From assembly GCA_038373885.1 (NCBI GenBank), contig JAWZYV010013014.1, positions 1 to 64,000 on the forward strand: a stretch of 64,000 nt of DNA. The letters are read 5' to 3'. The stretch comes from Cheiracanthium punctorium (lineage: Eukaryota > Arthropoda > Arachnida > Araneae > Cheiracanthiidae). Positions within the stretch are counted from its first letter, which is position 1. Every line of letters begins with the position of its first letter. The position numbers and the translations under genes are program-made. Under the pieces are notes generated by a model. The model was not told the origin of the DNA. It ran no database searches and saw only the letters and a program-made list of their open reading frames with translations. Below are positions 23,888 to 33,935 of this stretch, in pieces.

Positions 23888-24025
23888 GCGAAGTTTAATG
23901 TATGTAGCACTGATAGTTCTACAGTAGCACTCAAAAGAATAGCACTTCAGGACGCCTCAGTTTAGTTTATAGTTTTATGTTATAGCAATCCTACACGAGG
24001 GGTATCTACCTACGGGTACGGGGTA

Positions 24026-24061
24026 CCGTGGTCGAAGGATTTTTTAAAGTCCTTCGACATT
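24026..24061. repeat. Short hairpin
   Basis: The word GTCGAAGGA is followed about ten bases later by its inverse TCCTTCGAC, with a TTTTTTAAA centre. It may be the end of a decayed element; nothing else identifies it. Confidence 0.4.
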
Positions 24062-25130
24062 ACATTAAGTCTTCTAACGCGTATTCACGTTACATATGGA
24101 GAAAACTGCCCCAAACGACAGACCGTCAGATCGACAACCACGCGGTAGGTCCGAATGCGTGTTATTCTCACTTCAGCCGTCTACTATTTTTACTGTCTTA
24201 GCCAGTCGCCTATGTGAGTTTAGAGACCATCCATTTCAAGTACAAAACTGAAAGCATGCGATCGTTTGCAACAGCTTATTCTTTATTTAAGTAATGGAAA
24301 TATCAAAGTTGTTTTACAAGTCGCAAAACTCCATGAATAGTGATACGGTTTTTTTTAAAAATCTCTCTGTGTGTTGAATAATCATTTCTGCTTTCATCAT
24401 TCGACACTGGATCTAATATCATCCCTCTCCCACACACCCCGTGATGAAGATCACATATCTAATTTTAATAAAAATTTAATTTGGCTTTCTTTAATGTAAT
24501 CTATCCAAAATCATGTATTCTAAATCATTGTCTGTTCTCATTTTTCTGTCACTTCGGCTTTTAAATCTGTATATTTGCTTTTTCCCGTAAGCATTATTCT
24601 TGATTGTTTTTTTTTTTTTCTCTCATCAGACCTTTTGGAGCCGTTGTGCTAAAAATAGATTACACTACGTCCGTTTACTATAGCAACGTTTTTTTTCCAT
24701 CCATTCTTTTGGCATCCTGCTGGCGTAAGTTATATTTTTGTTGCCCTGCCTCATCTTTCAAATTATTTGCTTGCTATTCCATTATTTTAATTTTATTGGA
24801 TTAAGCTTTAAGGTTGCTCTGGGATTGGCGTTATTTATCTCAGCCAAAAGTTTATTCTCGCCAATGTGTAATTCTCTGCTGGCGTAACTTTCATATCATT
24901 CCATCTTAATTTCACTGTCCCTAAAGGACATATTTTTATTCCGCTGCGCCACCACCAACCACTGTAATGCCTTTAATAGTTTCTTTTAAATAAAATAGTT
25001 TTAAGTATTCTAATGTCTTTTTCTTATTCTGCAACAAAGTGTATGGAACCTGTATTATCGCACAATACCTTTTAATCTTTAATTTAAGTCTGCAACTAAT
25101 TTTTTCTTCACCTACACTCCACCTCCCCTA
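24062..25130. other. Unassigned sequence
   Basis: No terminal repeats or motif-bearing frames. The segment from about 24640 to 24960 has more balanced composition and gives interrupted minus-strand text without an identifiable family; it may be an old retroelement fragment. Confidence 0.4.
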
Positions 25131-25133
25131 CTA

Positions 25134-25350
25134 TGTCACAGTGGATAAGGCACTGAACGTGGTAAATGGGTGAAGTGTGAAGAGTCAGGGTTCTGTCCTA
25201 ATGCAGAGCTGTCTCAAACGGTTTGGAGTTTTGGATGGCTTTTCCAGATGCAACGTTGGAAACCCTTAAAGTCCTCCACCCAAGGCACCTCACCGTACCG
25301 GGCTGATAGTCCTTGTGTAGCTTTGTCTTAACCACGATAAAAAATAACCC
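25134..25350 (+). mobile_element. tRNA-derived SINE-like sequence
   Basis: The head cacagtggataaggcactga followed by agggttctgtccta resembles degenerate RNA polymerase III A and B boxes. The body contains cctccacccaaggcacctc, like other SINE bodies. A better preserved relative with a cleaner B box lies at 27326-27600. The boundaries are approximate. Confidence 0.45.
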
Positions 25351-25430
25351 ATTCTATTACTGCATAAATACTGACCAAGGCATCCTCCCCCCTTCCTTAG
25401 GCTGATAGCTCTCGTGTATCTTTGCCTTAA

Positions 25431-25919
25431 CCCTTTGAAGCGCAATCATTTCCCAATGTTGAAAAAGAGCAGAAGTTAACATCGCACGATTTAACTACCA
25501 GCAAGATGGCGATCAATTGAATTGCCCAATGCCGCACAGCCGACTGTGTCAAACATGTTCTTGAGCTCAGTGTCATGCACTGGGCGACTCGATCAGCTGC
25601 CATCTTGCTGGTAGTTAAATTGTGCGATGGCAACCTCTGCTTCAACATTGGGAAATGATTGTGCTTCAAAGGGTTAAGTACCCACTGAGCTCAAGAACAT
25701 ATTTGACATGGTCGGCAGTGTGGCGTTGGGCAACTAAATTGACCGCCATCTTGATGGTAGTTAAATCATGCAATGGCAATAGCTGCACTTTTTCAACATT
25801 GGGCAGTCAGTCTAGATGTCCTCCTTGAATATTTAATTGAAATCAAATTTATTCTTCATGAATGAAAACAGCCAAAATGTGAGAGTGTCCTCACAACGAG
25901 GACACCACACATTAAAGGG
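25431..25919. mobile_element. piggyBac-like miniature element with nested foldback
   Basis: Flanked by TTAA on both sides (25427-25430 and 25920-25923), with ends CCCTTTGAAG and TTAAAGGG. Its left half, 25431-25673, is itself a complete inverted repeat ending CTTCAAAGGG-TTAA. It contains the family word aactaccagcaagatggc in both orientations. TTAA targets and CCC-starting ends are the piggyBac signature. No transposase is present. Confidence 0.8.
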
Positions 25920-26013
25920 TTAAACACTAAATCAATTCTAACATCGTTTTTCCAAAACATTCTGATCTTCTACACAAGATATTAACACTTTAAGCAGATG
26001 ACATCAAACTTAC

Positions 26014-26110
26014 CTCTTTTTCCAAGCTTTCCAAAGCCCAAGTTTTCTTATTCTCTGTTCCGAAATATAAACAAAACCAAAACCGATACCACCATGTTGA
26101 TTTTAGGCAT
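26014..26110 (-). other. Exon-like segment with consensus donor
   Basis: On the minus strand a segment containing atgcctaaaatcaacatggt runs to GAAAAAGAG followed by gtaagt. One frame is open through it (TENKKTWALESLEKE). The upstream boundary is unknown. It could be a first exon of an unidentified minus-strand gene, possibly the one ending near 7.65 kb, but nothing links them beyond strand. Confidence 0.25.
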
Positions 26111-26456
26111 GCGTTTGAGCATGGTATGAAACATATAACTCCAGGACGGTGCAGTAAATAACAAAGACCCTCTCTTTAGCCTGTCTGTGCTGTACACGAT
26201 CTTAAAAAAGGATTCGACTATAAGTCAAACTTTCCATGCTCGTTTCATATATTAAAAATTATTTCTCATAATATATGAATGAGGTTACATATAATTATAA
26301 TTTTTCATATTTCTGGCGAGCTGTCTGATTTTCAGAAAACTAATTCATAATTTACAGAGCTGGAATAGGAAATCTCATTTATACCCGAATACCTTTTGAG
26401 AGGGTGTACCTAGAATCCTTTTACCATGGAAAGCTGAAATTTGAGCATTTTCGTTG

Positions 26457-26593
26457 CATGGGCGTAGCCAGCGAGGGGCAGCTGCCCCCCCTAAAATGAG
26501 TTAGTCATAGGGTCTGATTATGACAAACCGGGCATTCTCCGGTTAGACTCCATGTCCTGCGCCCCCCTAATGAAAATCCTGGCTACGCCCTTG
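26457..26593. mobile_element. Non-autonomous hAT element
   Basis: Ends CATGGGCGTAGCCAG and CTGGCTACGCCCTTG are inverted repeats with mismatches, flanked by the exact 8-bp duplication TTTCGTTG. It belongs to the same broad CAGGGGCGTAGC group as 16221 and 28471, but the first bases have drifted. Confidence 0.9.
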
Positions 26594-26655
26594 TTTCGTT
26601 GTCATTCGCAAAAATACGCAAAAGTTATTCCATTTTCCTATCTTTAGTTCATGAG

Positions 26656-26806
26656 CATGGGCGCTGGCAGCATAGGGCAAGGGGGGCAATGCCCCCCTGG
26701 ATTTTTGTATTCAGTGTTTTTCCTTGCTTTTTTGCTCTTTCCAACATGGTAACCAGACGTTGAAGTAGTCTTTGCCCCCCCGGGAAATATTCTGCCGACG
26801 CCCATG
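26656..26806. mobile_element. Non-autonomous hAT element
   Basis: Begins CATGGGCGCTGGCAG and ends CTGCCGACGCCCATG, inverted with one mismatch, flanked by the exact 8-bp duplication TTCATGAG. It sits 62 bp from the preceding hAT element and is a different subfamily by interior sequence. Confidence 0.9.
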
Positions 26807-26975
26807 TTCATGAGTATTAACCAGGGGTTGTTCTAGTCCTTAATTTGCTAACATTCGCAAATGACAAAGTCGTTGCATGTATTTTTGTTAAAAAACTGGA
26901 ATGTGTTTGTCTAGATCTATCGGTTTCTTTTGACTTTACGAACAATGTCAATTTATTTAGTTTCGTTGCCTAGGA

Positions 26976-27825
26976 TAGTGCTCCCTAAACTTTTTATCGA
27001 CACGGACCAATAAATGTTTGATAATTTTACCACAGCCCACATTAGGGGGGGGGGGGAGGGGATGATTGTTCATATTTCAGATTATTTTGATTTAATAATT
27101 TTAATTCAATTGTATTCAAGCATGCCTTCAATTAAAATAATAAACACAAAAATGTATATAAAGTGACTTATCATTTTAACGGTAAATCAAAGAGAACCCT
27201 GAGCTTGTTTCTTTGCAGAGTTAGCTTCATCTGGCGGTAATAGGAAACAATGACACCCAAAGTGTGTTGCTTTTGTCTAGCTTATCCCTTTGTTTTGTTT
27301 TGGTTGCTGTCACAACAGAAAACCTCGCAGCCTGACCAGTGGGCGACCGCATAGAGCTCTGAATTGGGAGACAGAAGGTGCCTGGTTCAAAACCAGGTTG
27401 TGTCCGCAGACCTAACTGTTCGGAATTTTCTGTGGTTTCTTCTGAAACTTTGCGTAAATATTGGTTAGGATCCTTTAGAAAGACCCCCATGGAGGGCACC
27501 CTCCCACAGGCCTGTATCCCACGTGTAGAAAATTGGCCATAATGCCAAAGCACCACCAGAAAACCCTGCCTCACACAGATATAGATTGTCAGAAATGGCA
27601 ATAGGGATTTAAGTGACTGCAATTTTAATTCATAATCTTGAAACATTTACTAAACAATGATTTAAAATAGCTGCATGATTTACTCTGTTACAAAGGTATA
27701 AATTAGCACAAACCTGACAAAGTCGAAATCCGAGAAAAATACACCACAGTAAATAAAATGGAAATAATTTAATGTTCCTTGAGCGGCCTGGTACTGGTCT
27801 GCAGACTGCTGATTGGGGACCACTG
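26976..27825. mobile_element. hAT-type element carrying a SINE
   Basis: The left end TAGTGCTCCCTAAAC and right end GGGGACCACTG match the CAGTGGTCCCCAA type of hAT terminus. The flanks GCCTAGGA and GTCTAGGA form an 8-bp duplication with one mismatch. It lacks a recognisable transposase frame. A tRNA-like SINE lies inside. Confidence 0.8.
27326..27600 (+). mobile_element. tRNA-derived SINE nested in a hAT element
   Basis: The head has an A-box-like ccagtgggcgaccgcat and a good B box, GGTTCAAAACC at about 27382. The body reads cccatggagggcaccctccc and then ttggccataatgcc. The spacing between boxes is that of a tRNA promoter. There is no long poly(A) tail, so the 3' limit is uncertain. Confidence 0.6.
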
Positions 27826-27849
27826 GTCTAGGAGATGTGTTTGTTTACA

Positions 27850-28462
27850 ATTCGCGCCTGTTGTTATTTTGGTCGATGTGAGTTTTTATAGTATATTACT
27901 TTTATACTATATATTATATAGCTTTTTTAAAGAAAGAGTGGCCATCATTGAAGTGCACAGATCAAAATTTAGAAATTTCAGCTTGCATTTTTTCAAAAGT
28001 ATTTAGCAAAAGAAGTTCAAATTTCGCTAATAACGGTTTAAATCAACTTCAATCCCAACATTAAAAGTATACATTTTAGAATTTATTAAAATGAAAAATA
28101 CAAGAAAACAATTCCCCTTTTAAAAAATTCTGTACCTTCATGTCAGTTTCTAGCATGTGGATGAATTTCTTTGAAAAAATAATATTTACAGCTTCTGCAA
28201 ACGTATATTTGTGTAACATGCATTTCGGATTTGTGTGCTTGGCCTGAAGAACCAGACTTCAGCAAACGTAAAATAGTGGTAACTCAGATGCCATTTCATA
28301 ACAACAACGTCCAGCAAGTAAATCTTCAACAAACTAGATAAAACTGCTCCGTGCTCAGTTTACTTAATTTGAAACACAGTTTTGTATACGAACACTCCAG
28401 TTTCTAAAATGAATGCACTCAGTTTTTATTACGAACACCTTAGGTGGGAACTCGTAGCATGA
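27850..28462. other. Unassigned AT-rich sequence
   Basis: No terminal repeats, motif-bearing frames or structured RNA seen. It lies between two hAT insertions. Confidence 0.5.
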
Positions 28463-28470
28463 GTGTAACT

Positions 28471-28628
28471 CAGGGGCGTAGCCAAGGGGGTCATAACCCC
28501 CCATGAGGAATTTTTTGCCATACAAAATGTATATTCTTCACTACATTGTCACACCCACGTATACATATATATGAGTTGTAGTAGTCGTAAACCCCCCCCC
28601 CCATAAAAAATTTCTCGCTACGCCCCTG
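28471..28628. mobile_element. Non-autonomous hAT element (CAGGGGCGTAGC family)
   Basis: Ends CAGGGGCGTAGC and GCTACGCCCCTG are perfect inverses, flanked by the perfect 8-bp duplication GTGTAACT. The interior closely matches the 16221-16389 copy, including atatatgagttgtagtagtc, so both are recent copies of one source. Confidence 0.95.
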
Positions 28629-28639
28629 GTGTAACTGAT

Positions 28640-29985
28640 TTATTGTTTATGAACTTGGCCATTCTGAACTTTTGAAAAACTATCCTAAAATGTCTTATTC
28701 TTTGAGGTACTTAAGAGAACTTTGGTTCTTATTTTATGAAAAGCAGGACCACTTTTAAAATATCATTTCATTTTAGGACACCATTTCAAAAATTCGGGAC
28801 TCACAGGAACCCCGATTCACCTATTTGTGTCTAGCATCGCTTTTTCGGCATGCTTAAATTTTAATATTCGCACTGTCAGTCGCAAAAATGTGTTAATGTT
28901 ATTTAACTTTCCTAGCCTCAATTCAAGGAATAATATCAATTTCACAAAGTACTTTAACTCCATAAATGCATGAATTTTAAAGACATTTGCTGCCAACCAC
29001 ACAACTCTCTTAAAGCATTTCTGCCCAGATATTTTTGAGACTTTCAATTTTTACTAATACCAGCAATAATAGAAAAATTTCTCATGTCAACTTCTTGAAC
29101 AAGAGATGACTTATTTTAAAATCATTTATGTATAAAAATTGAAATGCCAACATCCTACTTGGTCATGCTAAAAATTTTTGTGGAGTTGAGGTTCAATATT
29201 CGTGAATAAAGACCAGGAAAAATAAATAACGTTTTCGACTGATAGCGAAAGTGCCTTCACAAAAAAGTGGCACTAAGCATAAAATGGATTAACTCTTAAC
29301 TCTTGATAGCCACTAGTGTGACCTAAATTTCCTATATCAACTTTGTGTATAACTAATTAATTAAAAAAAAAAAAACATGCAGTTTGAAAGAAATATGTGG
29401 TCACTTACGTGCGATTAAAAAAAAAAATTATTTCTCATTTGAAAGTATTTAAACTGTTGTAAATGACTATAAATATTGTAGTGCTGCCATCTACGAACAA
29501 TAAAACTAATTCTTAATTGATGTTTCTTTTACTTGAGAGATGGCAGCACTAGTGATAGTGTACGTAAAATAACTGGATTAAGCCCCACAGTGGTTAATAG
29601 AGCTGTTTCACCTATGTCATTATCACTACGTCACACCTTAGCAACCAACTTTTTTTGGTCAAACATTCGTTCATTTGAGAATGATCATTGGCCGAAAACG
29701 TGGCTTTGTATCTCTGAATATCCGAATTGACCTAAAAAAAATTTCAGTGACATCACATGAAAATACTCTATTGGCAAGATCTCCATGGACCCTCTAAGAA
29801 AATTGTTCAAGCTTAAAAGGTCACATTTTGGACTGGTGAGCTGTAGCACAAGACTACACAGAGTTACTTTTTCAACAAATTTTGGGTATGCAGGTATTAT
29901 ACAGGGTGCCTCATTTACTCAAAAATTTAACATTCCTGTTTACATTTGTCCATCAAATAAGCCATCCCATTTCTTTACTTGGATG
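28640..29985. other. Unassigned sequence
   Basis: AT-rich DNA. Frames at 29533-29730 and 29785-30063 are open but show no domain, and the second runs into the foldback element, which argues against a real gene. Confidence 0.5.
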
Positions 29986-30000
29986 TTATGGGCTGGACTA

Positions 30001-30388
30001 GGAAATGCAATCCCGCTTTTGCAGGATTACAATATCATGGCTATAATTTTCATATTTATGTGAGGTATTGTTTTAATTATGAATTAAGACAAAGTATTAA
30101 ACCTGATAGTGCTTATAAACTTACTTAGTTTTTCGTACTTTTCTCTATTAAAATTAATTTTTATTTGAATGAAATGTCAATCCCGCACGAGATTGCGGGA
30201 TCAATCGGGATTGACATTTCATTCAAACAAAAATTAATTTTAATATAGAAAAGTATGAAAAAGTAAGTTTATAACCACTATCAAGTTTAATACTTTATCT
30301 TAATTCATAATTAAAACAATACCTTACACAAATATGAAAATTACAGCCATGATATTGTAATCCCGCAAAAGCGGGATTGCATTCCCTA
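30001..30388. mobile_element. Mutator-like foldback element
   Basis: Two arms of roughly 190 bp, separated by a short AATCCCG-rich centre near 30180-30210, are inverses with few mismatches. They share caatcccgcttttgc and tgaatgaaatgtcaatcccg. The ends read GGAAATGCAATCCCG and CGGGATTGCATTCC. The 10-bp word GGCTGGACTA lies directly on the left (29991-30000) and on the right (30389-30398). Very long terminal repeats with a 9-10-bp duplication fit Mutator-like elements. There is no coding content. Confidence 0.8.
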
Positions 30389-30399
30389 GGCTGGACTAA

Positions 30400-30942
30400 G
30401 AACTGACACTAACCCATTTATGCCGAGACTGTTTGTATGACTTTCTCCAATCTTAGCTGATGTCAGCAATAATAAATAAATTTCTGACATTGGTAACACA
30501 CAAACAAGTGACGATTTCTTTTAAAAAATTACACATGAAAATTAAAATTTTACAGCTCATTGATTCATGTTAAAGTATATTGTGAAATTGAGATTTAATA
30601 CTCTTAAATTAAGTACTAGGAAAATTTATTAATGTTTATAAATTTTTGCAACTGACATCAAAATTGTTAAAGCTTGAGCATTCCAAAAATGGAATGCTAG
30701 GCACTGTACTTTGGAAAAAAATCTTTGGGAGGGAGGGTGTAAAACAAAAAAATATGCCCGTTGCTGTGGCGGGATAATGCCACAGAAGGTGCTGTGTGAG
30801 TCAGCAGGACTATAATTTAAGGACAACAGGGATGGTTTCCATGTCATTGCAATCTGCATAAGTCGTGTTCCTGTATTATTCCTGTGCGGCGGCGATAGTA
30901 TCGTCGATGTATGATTGGTCGCATCTTATTATAGGAATCTGC
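30400..30942. other. Unassigned sequence
   Basis: No supported gene. A minus-strand frame of 76 codons shows no motif. Confidence 0.45.
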
Positions 30943-30946
30943 TTAA

Positions 30947-31230
30947 CCCTTTGAAGTGCAAGGATTTGAACATCAAAATAGAACACCAACTGGATAGAGT
31001 GCCCAATGCTGAAACAGTGCAGCCATTGCAATCGATCCATTTAACTACCAAGAACATGGCGATTGATTCAATAGCCCATCTTCCGCTCAGAGCTAAAGAA
31101 GTTTTATGAAACAGATGGCTGCACGTAGCACTTTTACAGCATTGGACCATTTAACCCTATTTTTGGTGGACTAACAGTGAAAGTGCTGAAATAAGGTGGT
31201 TTCATGGATCAAACACCATGAGTCAAAGGG
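30947..31230. mobile_element. piggyBac-like miniature element
   Basis: Flanked by TTAA at 30943-30946 and 31231-31234, with ends CCCTTTGAAGTGC and GAGTCAAAGGG. It contains the family words aatgctga and aactaccaagaacatggc. It shares its right TTAA with the next element. Confidence 0.75.
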
Positions 31231-31234
31231 TTAA

Positions 31235-31679
31235 CTCTTTGAGGCACAATCCTTTCCCAATGCTGAAAAAGGGCAGCCATTGCCAACGCTCTACTTAACT
31301 ACCAGCAAGATGGCGGACGATCGAAACGTTCATCGCGTGCCACAGATCTAGAAACCCTTTTTTTTACGACAGCCAGCTGCGTCAAAAAAGGGTCTCTAGA
31401 CCTGTGGCATGCGATGAACGTTTTGATCGTCCGCCATCTTGCTGGTAGTTAAGTAGAGCGATGGGAACGGCAGCCCTTTTTTCAGCAGATGTCAGTGCTC
31501 TTAAAAATAATCGTGACAATTTTTTTTATGGAAAATGATGTGCTAAAAAGTAAAGGATTCTCGTGTAGCTATGTCACCCGCAACTATTTTTATAGTAATC
31601 AAATCTATTCTTCGCGACTGGCAACAGTCAAAATGTCAGAGTTTGGTGTTCCCAGAGCAGAAACACTGCACGTTAAGAG
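31235..31679. mobile_element. piggyBac-like miniature element
   Basis: Flanked by TTAA at 31231-31234 and 31680-31683, with ends CTCTTTGAGGCAC and CACGTTAAGAG. It contains a large internal foldback: aactaccagcaagatggcgg near 31298 and its inverse near 31430. Close relatives are at 34086 and 54400. Confidence 0.8.
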
Positions 31680-31689
31680 TTAATAGAAT

Positions 31690-33350
31690 GGCCAATGTGG
31701 TGGCAATTGCCTAATCGGTAAGCGACCACCGATTAAAACAAAAACAAACTATTGTCAGTAATTTTTTTACAGCACATGCAGATCTTTCATGTACATTTGA
31801 TCTTAAAAATCAGCTTCAACTTACAAAAATTAAAAATATGTAGTAAAATTAAAAATATAAAACAAGAGTAAACATTGTAGTAAAATTAAAAATATAAATA
31901 TAAAAATGTCAGTCACAAGAAAGATAGAAAAAGATTGAATTTGGAATACTCGTATATAATTTTCTGTGCATGGTGGAATTTTAACAGAAAAAAAAACAGT
32001 TTTCTATGTTTTCACAGCAGTCTTTCTCTTTTTACAGAGATAACAAAGGCAGTGCATAATTTTCCTATTGCAAAATATAAATGAATCTCGTAGCAGTTGT
32101 ATTTTTTCAAGCATTGCCCTGAAAATTCTTAACTTTTTGTTAATCCCGCCGTTTTTTTTACCCCCACAATTTCTGAATTCCTGAAGTTTACTCGTTTACG
32201 TAACAACTTTGTAAGCAAATTTTTCTTAGCCAGAATTTTTTTTGTAAAATAGTAAAGATGGAAGAATCTCATCCTTGATGTGCATATCTGAGATAACTCA
32301 AGGTATCTACTAGACCACAGCAGGGGGGGGGGGGTTCATGACTTTAAAGAAATTTTCATGACCTTATATGACATACTGGAATTTTTTTTTATTTTGAAAT
32401 GTAAATAATTATGAGTGCAATTAGATAAATAGCACAACTCAAATAATACTTTTAATACTTACATTTAATAGTTTTACAAAAATTTTATTAAATAAATAAA
32501 ACAGGGACCAAAATAATAAGTTCGTCATTGATAATTAATAATTTAAAGAAACTAATGTAACTAATTTTGTAATGTAATTAAATGTAATTCAAACACCCCT
32601 CTTATTACAACCAATATTATACTATAGGCTAAAGTCTACTTAGCCTTATACATAATTCAGTTCTGGTTGACTATATTTAGAAAAAGTACTTAAAAAAATC
32701 TCAATACTTACTTTTTAAATGGCCACAAAAAGTTTTAGAAGAGTAATTTCTGTCTAGTGTTTTGGATATTGAAAAATTATTCTTAATGCTCAAGATATAA
32801 ACAATTTTCTTTTTGCCAAAAACTCTTTTGTATCTTCTTTCATGTTGGTTTTTTTTTTTTTTTTCCTAAATTATTCGAAAATAAGTACTTTATGTGTGGA
32901 CCCATATTAATTTGATGAAGTTCTGAAGATTTTTTTTTTCAGAAAATTGGAAAAATGCACGTTTTAGAACCATTGCCTAAAAAGTTGCCACGGTTGCTGA
33001 TTGGACATTATGTCAGCAGTTTCTAACAATATATAAACTTCTTGTTTTTTCAGTCTGAGCAGAGCAAATGACATTTCAGTGTGATGATGTAAAGTATTTG
33101 ACATAGCAAAATTCTTTTATGTTATACTTTAATTTGCAGTTGAAGTTTAGGGAATGTTAATATGAATTTAAATCTTCTGGCTGTTTGCAGACCGAATAAC
33201 TAGCATAGCTAATTACAGCTCTTTTAAATAATTCCCTCTAATCATGTTCTGAATATGAATTTAAAAGCTCTTTTTCTTAAAATTGAATTAAATAATGAAC
33301 TTTAAATGATAATTAATTTTTAACTTTGATAATTTTCATTCCCATGCTCA
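31690..33350. other. AT-rich sequence downstream of TADA2A
   Basis: AT-rich with T-runs. Text near 31697-31735 (ggcaattgcctaatcggtaag) is faintly tRNA-SINE-like. No gene is supported. Confidence 0.45.
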
Positions 33351-33359
33351 TGAGATCAT

Positions 33360-33749
33360 ATAAATTTATGAATTGTAAATATTTCACATGTAATTATTTC
33401 TCTTTTTACTAAAAGATTGGTTGGTAAAAACGGAAGTTTTATCAACCAATCTGGTTGGTAAATCTTTTTACCAACCAAGCTGCAGCCAATCTTTTGGTGG
33501 TGGTGACCAAGTTGGTGGTAAAAGCTGAATCCAGCTTGGCAATACCTTCTATATTTGGTGAAGAATTGCCAAACTCTACTATTTTGTGGTGGGAATAATT
33601 TTTTGTTATGAATTTGAAGTGGGTTTTCTTTAAAAAAAAAATTCGTTATTGTTAACCAAACATTTTTGTTAAAACACATTTTAATGCACGTAAATAATAA
33701 ATAAAACAAAATATATACACAAATATGCACCACAAAAACTGGATCACAC
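33360..33749 (-). other. Presumed TADA2A 3' UTR with complementary repeats
   Basis: Directly after the TADA2A stop codon on the minus strand. Between 33415 and 33560 the word TTGGTTGGTAAA and its complement TTTACCAACCAA occur repeatedly and could pair in the mRNA. A clear AATAAA was not found at a convincing position; ATTAAA occurs at about 33678. The extent of the UTR is inferred. Confidence 0.4.
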
Positions 33750-33935
33750 TCATTTGTTGTTTATGAGTCCTTCTTCCAGAAGCAGATCGTATATCTTCCT
33801 GGTTTTGTTGACATCAATCTTGATAGCATTCCTAGCATTTGCCAAGCGTAAACTCCCATTTCTACGACATTCATTTATCAGCACTGCTTTGTATTGCAAG
33901 AATGAAGAAGGAATGAGCCGCAAGCTTGCGCAAAC
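33750..33935 (-). CDS. TADA2A: TADA2A last exon (SWIRM C-terminus)
   Basis: Starts after ttgtgcttcag and encodes 61 residues from VCASLRLIPSSFLQYK to GLINNK, then TGA. IKIDVNKTRKIYD is the nearly invariant helix of the ADA2 SWIRM domain. The exon begins in phase 0, matching the previous donor. Confidence 0.95.
   Translation of the reverse strand, partial: VCASLRLIPSSFLQYKAVLINECRRNGSLRLANARNAIKIDVNKTRKIYDLLLEEGLINNK

Noticed and set aside
29785..30063. 92-codon open frame as a gene
   Set aside because: It runs into the Mutator-like foldback arm and has no motif.
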